Positions 1 to 6,342 of a DNA stretch of 17,708 nucleotides are shown here, one piece after another. Position 1 is the first letter of the stretch; every line of letters starts with the position of its first letter. This DNA comes from Subdoligranulum variabile (GTDB lineage Bacteria > Bacillota > Clostridia > Oscillospirales > Ruminococcaceae): positions 1 through 17,708 of the forward strand of contig QAKI01000001.1 of assembly GCA_003343905.1 (NCBI GenBank). Direction: 5' to 3'. The notes beneath the pieces are model-generated. The model did no database searches and was not told the origin of the DNA. It saw nothing but the letters and a program-made list of their open reading frames with translations. A program made the translations under genes and the position numbers.

Positions 1-407
1 GGTCCGATGCACATATCCACGTACTCGCCCTGCTGGAAGAAGCTGAACTCGGTCTCGTCGGCCAGGTCGGCCATGTGCTCGATCTTGTAGTGTTCCTGGC
101 GTTCCTCCATCAGCTTGACGGCCTCGTCACGCGGCAGGATGAAGGGCTTGATGGGCAGGTTCTCCTTGCAGATCTTGCGCATCTCTTTCTCGATGGCGGC
201 CAGATCCTCGTCGGTCAGTTTGGTGTCGCCCAGGTCCACGTCATAGTAGAAGCCGTTCTCGGTGGCGGGGCCAAAGGCAAAGTCCGCCTGGGGGTACAGG
301 CGCTTGATGGCCTGCGCCATGATGTGCGCGGCGGTGTGGCGCAGAACGTGCAGTTCCTGGTCCTGCGGGCATTCCGCCACGGCGCCGTCTTTGTAGATGA
401 TCTTCAT
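1..407 (-). CDS. thrS: Threonyl-tRNA synthetase, N-terminal part (runs off window)
   Basis: Charges tRNA-Thr with threonine in the cytosol. Only the first 135 residues are in the window. After about 20 leader residues the sequence goes straight into the ThrRS/AlaRS editing domain: RHTAAHIMAQAIKRLYP holds the HxxxH metal motif (H24, H28), followed by FGPATENGFYYDVDL and, at the window edge, GEYVDMC with the conserved editing-domain cysteine (C132). The roughly 60-residue TGS domain that opens E. coli ThrRS is absent. The start at 407 follows a GGGAGG ribosome site, and the T-box terminator lies about 75 nt upstream, so a longer N-terminus cannot fit. Expression is set by the T-box leader and the promoter at 779-807. 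Identity is very secure; the rest of the protein cannot be judged. Confidence 0.95.
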   Translation of the reverse strand, partial: MKIIYKDGAVAECPQDQELHVLRHTAAHIMAQAIKRLYPQADFAFGPATENGFYYDVDLGDTKLTDEDLAAIEKEMRKICKENLPIKPFILPRDEAVKLMEERQEHYKIEHMADLADETEFSFFQQGEYVDMCIG

Positions 408-472
408 AAATAGCAGCCTCCCTGATGGGCGCACCGCCCGGGACCCGGCAGCCCCGGCCCGATGCGCCGTAA

Positions 473-520
473 CAAAATAAAAATGCTTCATCCCTGTATG
501 ATCCCAAGGGATGAAGCATT
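473..520 (-). terminator. T-box intrinsic terminator before thrS
   Basis: Minus strand: arms AATGCTTCATCCCT (520-507) and AGGGATGAAGCATT (495-482) pair perfectly over 14 bp around an 11-nt loop and are followed by TTTATTTTGTT. It adjoins the T-box sequence, as expected for a terminator that competes with the antiterminator. Confidence 0.9.
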
Positions 521-771
521 GCATACTCCACGGTTCCACCCATTTTGCGCGTTCCGCTCCTTTATTATAAAAGGAAACCGGCCCGCACCGCTCTTGCCGG
601 CTGTAACGGGCCGTACCCGGCGGGGGTTCGCCCCCGCGCTCGGCGGTGGTAAGGGCGGGGCCGGCGTTTGGCCGCTTGCACCACACGGGGACGCGCCCCG
701 CGGCGGCTTTCTCTGCAAAACGCTGTGCCGCACCCCGTTTGTCCGCCTCACAGCTTTGAACAGGATGAAGT
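473..771 (-). promoter_or_regulatory. T-box riboswitch leader of thrS
   Basis: Senses uncharged tRNA-Thr and lets transcription continue into thrS. On the minus strand the conserved T-box sequence GGGTGGAACCGTGG lies at 541-528, directly before the terminator hairpin. Further 5' there is an AGAGAA...GGTGCAAG element of the kind seen in T-box leaders (about 714-675) and a strong GCGGGGG-CGAA-CCCCCGC hairpin (about 638-621). The antiterminator bulge reads UGGA, so its variable base would pair with U73 of the tRNA. An ACC (Thr) triplet in the stretch TTACCACC at about 651-644 is a candidate specifier, but I could not fold Stem I well enough to assign it. The 5' limit is estimated from the promoter. 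Confidence 0.88.
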
Positions 772-778
772 TATTCTT

Positions 779-807
779 TTTATAGCACAACCGGGCCGGG
801 AAGTCAA
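779..807 (-). promoter_or_regulatory. Sigma-A type promoter of thrS
   Basis: Minus strand TTGACT (807-802), 17-nt spacer, TATAAA (784-779). The predicted RNA start near 771 gives a leader of about 365 nt before the thrS start codon, which suits a T-box. Confidence 0.82.
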
Positions 808-880
808 GAGCCAAAAACTCCCGCTGTTTTGCACAAATGGGGGCGGCTGCCGTCAAGATTCTGTCTGCAAAATGCCAAAA

Positions 881-923
881 TTGTTATTTATGCATTGACT
901 TTACATATTTATGCAATTATACT
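881..923 (+). promoter_or_regulatory. Promoter of the amino-acid ABC operon with putative tandem ARG boxes
   Basis: The promoter is TTGACT (895-900), 17-nt spacer, TATACT (918-923). Two copies of ATTTATGCA lie at 886-894 and 907-915, exactly 21 bp apart. Read with their left halves, the second site is TACAT-ATTT-ATGCA, a near palindrome close to the ArgR box layout (TGNAT-WWWW-ATNCA). The first (TTGTT-ATTT-ATGCA) has only a good right half. The 21-bp period equals one 18-bp box plus 3 bp, the usual ArgR spacing. The second box fills the region between -35 and -10, so a bound protein would block RNA polymerase. The promoter is secure; the ArgR assignment is inference. Confidence 0.7.
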
Positions 924-1005
924 GGGTCACATACCAGACCGGTCGAGGCCCGGCCTGATGCAGACATTGGATTCTAAGGTTTTAAGGAACGAGAGGGAAT
1001 ATCAC

Positions 1006-1857
1006 ATGAAAAAGATCACTGCATTGCTGCTTGGCACCGCGATGGTGCTGAGCCTGGCCGCCTGCGGCGGCACCACGACCACCAGCAGCGAAACGACTTC
1101 TTCCTCCACGGAAGGCGCGTCCAGCTCTGAGGCGGCGTCCACTTCCGAAGCGACGGCTGAGGCCGCTGCCACCGAAGTGACCACCGTTGAACCCGGCAAG
1201 CTCACGATGTCCACCAACGCGGCCTTCCCCCCGTACGAGATGACCGACGATAACGGCAACATCGTCGGCATCGACGTCGATGTGGCGAACGCCATCGCGG
1301 AAAAGCTCGGCCTGGAACTGCAGGTCGACGATATGGACTTTGACGCCGCCCTGCTGGCCGTCCAGAACGGCAAGAGCGACATCGTCATGGCGGGCGTCAC
1401 CGTGACCGAGGACCGCCAGCTGGTCATGGACTTCACCAACTCCTATGCCACCGGCATCCAGGTCGTCATCGTGCCGGAGGATTCCGACATCGCTTCCCTG
1501 GATGATATGTCCGGCAAGCTGATCGGCGTGCAGCGCGGCACCACCGGAGATATTTACTGCAGCGACGACTTCGGCGAGGAGAACGTCATCAAGTATGACG
1601 ACGGTCTGACCGCCGTGCAGGCGCTGAACAACGGCCAGGTGGACTGCGTCGTCATCGACAACGCCCCCGCCCAGGAATTTGTGGAAGCCAACCCCGGCCT
1701 GAAGATCCTGGACACCGAGTATACCAACGAGGATTACGCCATCGGCGTGGCCAAGGGCAACACCGCGATGCTGGACGCTGTCAACGGCGCGCTGGCTGAA
1801 TTGAAAGCCGACGGCACCCTGCAGAGCATCGTGGATCAGTATATCAGCGCGGAATAA
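1006..1857 (+). CDS. Polar amino-acid ABC transporter substrate-binding lipoprotein
   Basis: Extracellular solute receptor (SBP_bac_3 family) that delivers an amino acid to the permease/ATPase pair downstream. The 283-residue protein starts at 1006 after GAGAGGGA. It has a lipoprotein signal with lipobox LAAC (C20), then a Thr/Ser/Glu/Ala-rich spacer (about 23-62) that tethers the domain to the membrane lipid. The binding domain runs from GKLTMSTNAAFPPYE to the end and contains the family segments GIDVDVANAIAEKLG, EDRQLVMDF (ligand-carboxylate Arg), RGTTGD and NEDYAIGVAKG. It is the first gene of a three-gene operon; a hairpin follows it, which could raise its expression over the other two. 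The substrate is not provable here. Arginine or another basic or polar amino acid is suggested only by the ARG-box-like promoter. Confidence 0.93.
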   Translation: MKKITALLLGTAMVLSLAACGGTTTTSSETTSSSTEGASSSEAASTSEATAEAAATEVTTVEPGKLTMSTNAAFPPYEMTDDNGNIVGIDVDVANAIAEKLGLELQVDDMDFDAALLAVQNGKSDIVMAGVTVTEDRQLVMDFTNSYATGIQVVIVPEDSDIASLDDMSGKLIGVQRGTTGDIYCSDDFGEENVIKYDDGLTAVQALNNGQVDCVVIDNAPAQEFVEANPGLKILDTEYTNEDYAIGVAKGNTAMLDAVNGALAELKADGTLQSIVDQYISAE

Positions 1858-1875
1858 TCACACCCGATAGGGTAA

Positions 1876-1903
1876 AAGGCACGCCGGGCCCCCGGCGCGC
1901 CTT
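1876..1903 (+). terminator. Intercistronic hairpin between binding protein and permease genes
   Basis: AAGGC-A-CGCCGGG and CCCGGCG-C-GCCTT pair around a very short loop with one mismatch, followed by only a short CTCTTTG run. This is more likely a partial terminator or mRNA stabiliser than a full stop, since the permease ribosome site begins about 14 nt later. Confidence 0.5.
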
Positions 1904-1936
1904 CTCTTTGTCATAACAGGAAAGGTTGTGTAGCGG

Positions 1937-2704
1937 ATGGAAGCACAGTTCGAAGCACTTTCGGAACTGGCGAAAAGCGGTGGGACCCTGACCTTTGGGC
2001 AGGATTTCTTCGTCAAATTTTATCAGGCGTTCCTGTATGCGGATCGCTGGCAGCAGTATTTGGAGGGCGTGGGCACCACGCTGCTGGTCACGGCCATCGC
2101 GCTGGTGCTGGGCGTGCTGCTGGGCTCGCTGGTGGCGCTGGTGCGCGTGGCCCACGACCAGCAGAAGTCCGGCCGCCACAACCCGGTGCTGGGCGTGCTG
2201 AATGTGGTCTGCCGCGTCTATGCCACGGTCATCCGCGGCACGCCTATGATGGTCCAGCTGCTCATCATGAGCATGGTCATCTTTGCCAGCAGCCGCAACT
2301 TCACGATGGTCGGCGCGCTGACGCTGGGCATCAACTCCGGCGCGTATGTGTCCGAGATCATCCGCGGCGGCCTGATGGCCGTGGACCCCGGCCAGATGGA
2401 AGCGGGGCGCAGCCTGGGGCTGAACTACATCACCACCATGATACTCATTATCATCCCGCAGGCCATCCGCTCGATCCTGCCGGCGCTGGGCAATGAGTTC
2501 ATCATCCTGCTCAAGGATACTTCGCTCATCACCGTGATCGGGGGCAAGGAGCTGCTGTATGCGGCGCAGGGCATCATGAACCGCACCTACGAGGCCATGT
2601 TCCCGCTGCTGGGCGTGGCGGCCATCTATCTGGTGCTGGTGCTGGCATTGAGCGCGCTGCTGGATAAACTGGAAAGGAGGCTGGCGCAAAGTGATCGTCG
2701 TTAA
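1937..2704 (+). CDS. Polar amino-acid ABC transporter permease
   Basis: Membrane channel subunit of the importer (HisM/GlnP family, PF00528). It has 255 residues, the normal size. The first long helix is at about 46-70 (TTLLVTAIALVLGVLLGSLVAL). VIRGTPMMVQLL at 98-109 is typical of the family. The cytoplasmic coupling (EAA) loop is at about 136-163, with MEAGRSLGL contacting the ATPase. FIILLKDTSLITVIGGKELL and a final hydrophobic helix follow. An AGGAAAGG site sits 12 nt before the ATG at 1937, a somewhat long spacing. An upstream GTG in frame is cut off by a stop, so 1937 is the only sensible start. Its 3' end overlaps the ATPase gene by 14 nt, implying translational coupling. Confidence 0.93.
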   Translation: MEAQFEALSELAKSGGTLTFGQDFFVKFYQAFLYADRWQQYLEGVGTTLLVTAIALVLGVLLGSLVALVRVAHDQQKSGRHNPVLGVLNVVCRVYATVIRGTPMMVQLLIMSMVIFASSRNFTMVGALTLGINSGAYVSEIIRGGLMAVDPGQMEAGRSLGLNYITTMILIIIPQAIRSILPALGNEFIILLKDTSLITVIGGKELLYAAQGIMNRTYEAMFPLLGVAAIYLVLVLALSALLDKLERRLAQSDRR

Positions 2705-3407
2705 GGATCTGAAAAAGAATTTCGGCGGCCTGCAGGTGCTGCGCGGCGTCGATCTGACCATCAACAAGGGGGACTGCGTCGTTCTGGTGGGACCTTCCGG
2801 CTGCGGCAAGTCCACCTTCCTGCGCTGCCTCAACCGCCTGGAAGAACCGGACGGCGGCGAGATCCTGTTCAAGGGCGAACCCGTCACCGACCGGGACATC
2901 GACCGTGTGCGGCAGAAGATGGGCATGGTGTTCCAGCACTTCAACCTGTTCCCGCACCTGACCGTGCGCAAAAACATCACGCTGGCCCCGGTGCGCCTGG
3001 GGCTGATGACCCAGGCCGAAGCCGACGCCAAAGCGGACGAACTGCTGCGGCGTATCGGCCTGGCCGATAAGGCCGATGTGTACCCCAACACGCTTTCCGG
3101 CGGGCAGAAGCAGCGTATCGCCATCGTGCGGGCGCTGGCGATGAACCCTGACGTGCTGCTGTTCGACGAACCCACCAGCGCGCTGGACCCCGAAATGGTC
3201 GGCGAAGTGCTGGAACTGATGAAGGAACTGGCCCGCGGCGGCATGACGATGGTCTGCGTCACCCACGAGATGGGCTTTGCCCGCGAGGTGGCGAACCGCA
3301 TCATCTTTATCGATGAGGGCGTCGTCAAGGTGGACAAACCGCCCAAGGAGTTCTTCGCCAACCCGGAGAACGAGCGCCTGAAAGCCTTCCTGTCCAAAGT
3401 TCTGTGA
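2691..3407 (+). CDS. Polar amino-acid ABC transporter ATP-binding protein
   Basis: Cytoplasmic ATPase that powers the importer (GlnQ/HisP/ArtP family). It has 238 residues and all motifs: Walker A GPSGCGKST (34-42), Q-loop FQHFNLFPHLTV (Q82), signature LSGGQKQR (135-142), Walker B VLLFDEPTSALDPE (155-168) and H-loop CVTHEMGFA (H192). The start is GTG at 2691, preceded by GGAAAGGAGG inside the end of the permease gene. The C-terminus (PENERLKAFLSKVL) is the family's usual ending. It is the last gene of the operon, followed by a strong hairpin. The GlnQ-type family is certain; the precise substrate is not. Confidence 0.95.
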   Translation: MIVVKDLKKNFGGLQVLRGVDLTINKGDCVVLVGPSGCGKSTFLRCLNRLEEPDGGEILFKGEPVTDRDIDRVRQKMGMVFQHFNLFPHLTVRKNITLAPVRLGLMTQAEADAKADELLRRIGLADKADVYPNTLSGGQKQRIAIVRALAMNPDVLLFDEPTSALDPEMVGEVLELMKELARGGMTMVCVTHEMGFAREVANRIIFIDEGVVKVDKPPKEFFANPENERLKAFLSKVL

Positions 3408-3420
3408 TTTTATAATAATA

Positions 3421-3459
3421 AAGAGGAGCGGCCCTGCCATTGGCAGGGCCGCTCCTCTT
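3421..3459. terminator. Perfect 18-bp hairpin between convergent genes
   Basis: Arms 3421-3438 and 3442-3459 are fully complementary (AAGAGGAGCGGCCCTGCC and its complement) around ATT. On the minus strand the stem is followed by the T-rich TTATTATTATAAAA, and on the plus strand only by ATAAG. It therefore ends the minus-strand padR operon well and probably blocks read-through from the ABC operon. Confidence 0.8.
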
Positions 3460-3477
3460 ATAAGAGGGGGAAAGGGG

Positions 3478-3927
3478 TCAGGAGATGTTGCCGCTGGGGC
3501 TGCAGGTCAGCGAAAGGCTGACGGGCACGTTGCGGCTGCCGTTGGAAAGGGTCGCATTCAGATAAGCGCGGTTGCCGCTGGTGCCGGTGGACTGGCCGCC
3601 GTAGCTCCAGCCGTTGGCGCCGGAACCGGCACCGCTGGCTCCGGTGGCGCGGGCGGTGGAACCGTCGTAGTAGAAGCTGGCGATAAGAGCGGCGTTACCA
3701 ATATACGTTCCGCTGGAATAGTATTCTTTGGAAACTGTATGCGTTGTGGAGCTGCGAGTCAGGCCGTCCGCTTTGGTAATGGTGACTACTGCGGTAATGC
3801 CGTTCCCCAAGTCCTCGGTATAGGTCTTTATGACCTGCGCATTTTCCTGAGCGAAGCAGGAAAATGCAAATACGAACATCAGCAGGGAAACCAGAACAAG
3901 GGAAAATAATTTCTTATGCGTTTTCAT
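3478..3927 (-). CDS. Small secreted protein of unknown function (padR operon)
   Basis: I do not recognise a named family. The 149-residue product has a clear Sec signal (MKTHKK, a hydrophobic run to about residue 20, likely cut after SCFA at 26). The mature part (about 123 residues) is rich in Ser, Gly, Thr, Ala and Tyr and looks like a small beta-sheet exoprotein: VSKEYYSSGTYIG, IASFYYDGSTARATG, GSGANGWSYGGQSTG and a C-terminal PVSLSLTCSPSGNIS. FSC in the signal is not a convincing lipobox. I place the start at 3927 because AAGGAG lies 10 nt upstream; the in-frame ATG at 3936 would leave 1 nt. It overlaps the preceding gene by 14 nt and is the last gene of the padR operon, so it is probably the product that PadR controls. 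A bacteriocin-like, adhesive or host-facing role is guesswork. Confidence 0.75.
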   Translation of the reverse strand: MKTHKKLFSLVLVSLLMFVFAFSCFAQENAQVIKTYTEDLGNGITAVVTITKADGLTRSSTTHTVSKEYYSSGTYIGNAALIASFYYDGSTARATGASGAGSGANGWSYGGQSTGTSGNRAYLNATLSNGSRNVPVSLSLTCSPSGNIS

Positions 3928-4378
3928 TTTCTTCATGCTCCTTTTCAATTTGCTCAGATAATTGCTGTATAAAATTGTCCATTTCCTCTTGAGTATACTG
4001 TTGTTCACCCAAATCTGTATAGGTCGTTTCTGTGTTGACTATCAGTATACCTTTCGTCACCACAAAGAACGCCAGAGCCGCCGCCAGCGCGGCAATCGTT
4101 ACCCCTACGGCCAGTATGACCGTGCGTTTTTGGCGGCGGCCTTCCGCTTCCCAGCGGGCCAGCGTTTCCGGGGGTTGGCTTCCCATAAAATCTTCGGCAG
4201 CCTGCCGAGGTGTGGGCCCCAGTTGTTCAGTTACGGCGGCAAAGTCCGCGCCGGGGTCGTTACGCAGTACATCCTGCGCCACCTCGTTTAGATAACGGGC
4301 AAAAGCGGTGCGTGCCGCGCCGCAGGGCAGCGCCCTGTTGGCTGCCCGCAAATAGCTATTCAAATTCTTGTCAAACAT
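3914..4378 (-). CDS. DUF6120-like single-span membrane protein
   Basis: A 154-residue protein with an N-terminal cytosolic helical domain (residues 1-80: SYLRAANRALPCG, ARYLNEVAQDVL, EQLGPTPRQAAEDFM), as in the DUF6120/DUF1700 (HAAS-like) proteins often found beside PadR regulators in Clostridia. One membrane helix follows (about 86-108, VILAVGVTIAALAAALAFFVV), then a short acidic outer tail ending EKEHEENENA. The start at 4378 follows GAGGTGA and lies inside the last codons of padR (8-nt overlap); its end overlaps the secreted-protein gene. The context suggests a membrane partner in PadR sensing or in handling the secreted protein, but no biochemical role is known to me. The family call rests on recall of sequence style and context. 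Confidence 0.72.
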   Translation of the reverse strand: MFDKNLNSYLRAANRALPCGAARTAFARYLNEVAQDVLRNDPGADFAAVTEQLGPTPRQAAEDFMGSQPPETLARWEAEGRRQKRTVILAVGVTIAALAAALAFFVVTKGILIVNTETTYTDLGEQQYTQEEMDNFIQQLSEQIEKEHEENENA

Positions 4379-4760
4379 CGCCGTTCACCTCGGGGTATAA
4401 GGTGCCGTCCTGCGCCAGCAGGGCGTTCAGTGTGGAAGTGAACAAGCCGAACTCCTGCCGCAGGGTTTCATAATAGGCAAGCCCTTCCGGCGTGGGGGCA
4501 AGATAAATGCGGGCGCGGCCATCCTCGATGCGTTTTTCCGCTTCGCAGATGTACCCATTGGATTGCAGGCGGTACACCGCCAGATACATCGTGTTGTAGG
4601 TCAGTACGCCGTCCGTCAGGCGTTCCACTTCCTGCGCCATCTGGTAGGTGTACATGGGCTTTTGGCGCAGCAGAAACAAGACCAGCATTTCTGTGGTCGC
4701 TTTTTTCAGGGCGTCGCGCATGCCCCTGGCTGTGCTGTTGTCACTTTTTTCTGGTTTCAT
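4371..4760 (-). CDS. PadR-family transcriptional regulator
   Basis: A DNA-binding repressor of the short PadR type, 129 residues. Winged-helix features fit the family: EMLVLFLLRQKPMYTYQMAQEVE (helix 1-2), TYNTMYLAVYRLQSNGYI (recognition helix, where PadR proteins have G-T-L-Y-P-x-L-x-R-L), RIEDGRARIYLAPTPEG (wing), then a short C-terminal helix for dimerisation. The start at 4760 has only a weak AAGG 11 nt upstream; an internal Met14 is possible but less likely because the N-terminus is basic and helical. It is the first gene of the padR - membrane protein - secreted protein operon. The inverted repeat at 4811-4837 covers its own -35 and that of the divergent gene, so autoregulation and control of the neighbour are expected. 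Confidence 0.88.
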   Translation of the reverse strand: MKPEKSDNSTARGMRDALKKATTEMLVLFLLRQKPMYTYQMAQEVERLTDGVLTYNTMYLAVYRLQSNGYICEAEKRIEDGRARIYLAPTPEGLAYYETLRQEFGLFTSTLNALLAQDGTLYPEVNGDV

Positions 4761-4791
4761 GGATCTGTTTGCCTTATTTTTGTCTATTATT

Positions 4792-4857
4792 ACTATACGT
4801 CAATATCATAATTTGTCAATAGTTTTCATTGACAAATATAAATGGTTTTAATATTCT
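4792..4857. promoter_or_regulatory. Divergent promoters of padR and the secreted-protein gene
   Basis: Minus strand, towards padR: TTGACA (4819-4814), 16-nt spacer, TATAGT (4797-4792). Plus strand, towards the gene at 4960: TTGACA (4829-4834), 17-nt spacer, TATTCT (4852-4857). The two -35 boxes lie in the two arms of the inverted repeat at 4811-4837. Confidence 0.78.
4811..4837. promoter_or_regulatory. Putative PadR operator (perfect inverted repeat)
   Basis: ATTTGTCAAT (4811-4820), spacer AGTTTTC, ATTGACAAAT (4828-4837): a perfect 10-bp dyad. Each arm contains a -35 hexamer, one for each direction, so a dimer bound here would shut both promoters. A related dyad occurs at 6279-6299 and a decayed one at 6533-6559. 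That PadR is the protein that binds is inference from position. Confidence 0.65.
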
Positions 4858-4902
4858 GTAAATAAGAAATGAACCCTAACAAAGAAAGGCTCGGTGATTC
4901 CG

Positions 4903-4947
4903 ATGCAGCAATTTGACGGGAGAAAAAGTAGCTTTATTGGATATTAA
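4903..4947 (+). CDS. Possible 14-codon leader peptide
   Basis: ATG at 4903 opens a reading frame MQQFDGRKSSFIGY that stops at 4945-4947, inside the AAAGGAG ribosome site of the next gene. Its start context GATTCCGATGCA is conserved in the second copy at 6620-6629, which also opens a short frame reaching the next gene. The ribosome site is poor (AAAGG about 13 nt upstream). It may be a real leader peptide or simply conserved untranslated leader. Confidence 0.25.
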   Translation: MQQFDGRKSSFIGY

Positions 4948-4959
4948 AGGAGAGTCTGT

Positions 4960-5628
4960 ATGAAGAAGTTGATATCTCTTGGATTGTTGCTGGCGTGTAT
5001 GTTTGTTTTTTCAACAAGTGCTTTTGCCATTGATTCGCAGATGACGGTTGATGAAGCAAAAGAATATCTACAAAACTATTATGAAGTGAAGGAAACTGTT
5101 GATGGTAAAGAATACTCGATTGAGTATGTATTTGATTCAAATGAAGATTTAGAGCGCGTTGCTACATTCCTTTCAGAAAAAGGACTTGATGCCTTTAATG
5201 CTAAACTCGACGAAAAGATTCAACAGATTGTGAGTATGGAATCAACGATTCCAGTTCCACAATCAACATCCCCCTCGACAGTCTACAGAACAGTTTCAGG
5301 CGAAGGTAGACATACAGTTGAAGCGGAAACTTACGGTTTGGCAAGTTTTGATACTCTTGGAACGGCAGAATATAGGGCAAAATTGAGCTATCAGCTAACG
5401 GTTACAAATGGATCTTTTACTGATTTAACAAATTACGCATTTGATGTACCCACTATTTCTGCAGCCGCCAGTTTTGGAAATATTCGAATTGTAGATTACT
5501 GTAACGCTACATCGGCTGGCGTAACTGCGAATTTCGATATTACAAAAACACTTACAATTGAGCCTGGATTTGATATAAAAGCAGAAACAGATAATGAAGT
5601 ATTTGCGCTTTTGACAAATCTTGCATAA
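4960..5628 (+). CDS. Secreted protein of unknown function, AT-rich
   Basis: No recognised family. The 222-residue product has a Sec signal MKKLISLGLLLACMFVFSTSAFA, probably cut after A23. The mature part starts with an acidic, helix-prone stretch (MTVDEAKEYLQNYYEVKE, then NEDLERVATFLSEKGLDAFNAKLDEKIQQIV; about 28-90). A Pro/Ser/Thr linker follows (PVPQSTSPSTV), then a likely beta-rich C-terminal domain (about 105-222: GRHTVEAETYG, FDTLGTAEYRAKLSYQLTV, FDVPTISAAASFG, ending FALLTNLA). The ATG at 4960 follows AAAGGAGAG. The coding sequence is much richer in A and T than the GC-rich chromosome around it, which suggests transfer. It diverges from padR and shares the operator at 4811-4837, so it is probably PadR-controlled. 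The helical first half could be a propeptide-like region; this is not shown. Confidence 0.75.
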   Translation: MKKLISLGLLLACMFVFSTSAFAIDSQMTVDEAKEYLQNYYEVKETVDGKEYSIEYVFDSNEDLERVATFLSEKGLDAFNAKLDEKIQQIVSMESTIPVPQSTSPSTVYRTVSGEGRHTVEAETYGLASFDTLGTAEYRAKLSYQLTVTNGSFTDLTNYAFDVPTISAAASFGNIRIVDYCNATSAGVTANFDITKTLTIEPGFDIKAETDNEVFALLTNLA

Positions 5629-5659
5629 AGGGTATGCCAAAGAGATAATAAAGGAAATA

Positions 5660-5708
5660 AAGGATCGGCACTAATAGGAAGATAACCTTCCTATTAGTGC
5701 CGATCCTT
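5660..5708. terminator. Perfect 22-bp hairpin terminator of two convergent genes
   Basis: Arms 5660-5681 and 5687-5708 (AAGGATCGGCACTAATAGGAAG and its complement) pair perfectly around ATAAC. On the plus strand ATACTTTTTCTT follows; on the minus strand ATTTCCTTTATT follows. The right arm contains the last codons (KDRH) and the stop of the minus-strand gene at 5694, so the stem overlaps coding sequence. Confidence 0.85.
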
Positions 5709-6236
5709 ATACTTTTTCTTATCGAAAAAATAGGCAAAAACAAAAATAAAAAATAACACAGGCCATATTACGGCCATTTTTCGTAGAGGAATGATATAAT
5801 TTCCTATAAAAATTGATGTTCCCGAAAAGAAAGAATCTAAAAGGGCAAACGGCACTACACAAAGTACAGCAATCGAAAGGTGGAGTATGAATCGGGAAAG
5901 AATCTGTTTCAATGAGATAGGAAGTTTCTCTTTGTGGTAAAAATAGGCAAGATAAATATAACCCAAAGTGTATAACAAAATGCAGACAGAACAGACATTC
6001 TCTGCAAACATCTGAATCTGTATGCGCTGATTCGCCAGCGTCATATTTTCGGCAACGTCAGAGTAAGGTAGAAAAACATTAACATAGAAATAAAGTGACG
6101 ATTGCAGCAACAGGCCCAAAATTAAAATAATAAAAAGATACTTAGCCATTTTGGAGGGAAAGTTGGTAAGATTGTGCATTTTTGGTGAATTGCACCTCCA
6201 CTGCGTAATAGTGTCCTTGCTTACGCTCCCATTCAT
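5694..6236 (-). CDS. Four-helix membrane protein of unknown function, AT-rich
   Basis: A 180-residue protein without a family I recognise. It has four likely membrane helices: about 33-56 (YLFIILILGLLLQSSLYFYV), 78-101 (ENVCSVCILLYTLGYIYLAYFY), 112-133 (RFILHLSIAVLCVVPFALL) and 153-170 (VIWPVLFFIFVFAYFF), then a basic tail KKKYKDRH. The start at 6236 has AGGA 6 nt upstream and lies just behind the promoter at 6256-6284; Met20 at 6179 is an alternative with GGAGG 15 nt upstream. Like the gene at 4960 it is AT-rich against GC-rich flanks. The layout (helix, roughly 25-residue outer loop, three helices) resembles the protein at 6696-7178. A role in transport or immunity linked to the secreted proteins is only a guess. 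Confidence 0.7.
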   Translation of the reverse strand: MNGSVSKDTITQWRCNSPKMHNLTNFPSKMAKYLFIILILGLLLQSSLYFYVNVFLPYSDVAENMTLANQRIQIQMFAENVCSVCILLYTLGYIYLAYFYHKEKLPISLKQILSRFILHLSIAVLCVVPFALLDSFFSGTSIFIGNYIIPLRKMAVIWPVLFFIFVFAYFFDKKKYKDRH

Positions 6237-6255
6237 GTATTATCCTATAATATAT

Positions 6256-6299
6256 AAGATAGCACAATAATTTTTTTATTTCAATAGTTGTTATTGAAA
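6256..6299 (-). promoter_or_regulatory. Promoter of the membrane-protein gene with second PadR-like operator
   Basis: Minus strand TTGAAA (6284-6279), 17-nt spacer, TATCTT (6261-6256). The dyad TTTCAAT - AGTTGTT - ATTGAAA (6279-6299) has the same 7-nt spacer and near-identical core (CAATAGTT..TATTGA) as the padR operator, and its left arm is the -35 box. Confidence 0.6.
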
Positions 6300-6342
6300 A
6301 ACAAAAAGTTTTTTATTCATCTCGTTTTTCATTGTGCCTGCT

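Larger units (their letters stand above)
4742..4908. repeat. Control-region duplication, copy 1
   Basis: Runs from the first codons of padR through both promoters into the leader of the gene at 4960. It matches 6466-6632 along its length (for example GGTTTCATGG, ATTTTTGTCT, TTATTACTATA, AATATAAATG, GATTCCGATGCA), with scattered substitutions and small gaps. This copy has the intact operator and promoters. Confidence 0.75.

Noticed and set aside
1844..3397. Long open frame on the minus strand across the permease and ATPase genes
   Set aside because: Low-complexity His/Gln/Arg/Ala translation antisense to two clear ABC genes; a product of high GC and codon bias.
3478..3927. Lipoprotein reading of the secreted protein (cysteine in AFSC)
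   Set aside because: The -3 and -2 positions (A, F) do not fit a lipobox; an ordinary signal peptidase site after SCFA fits better.
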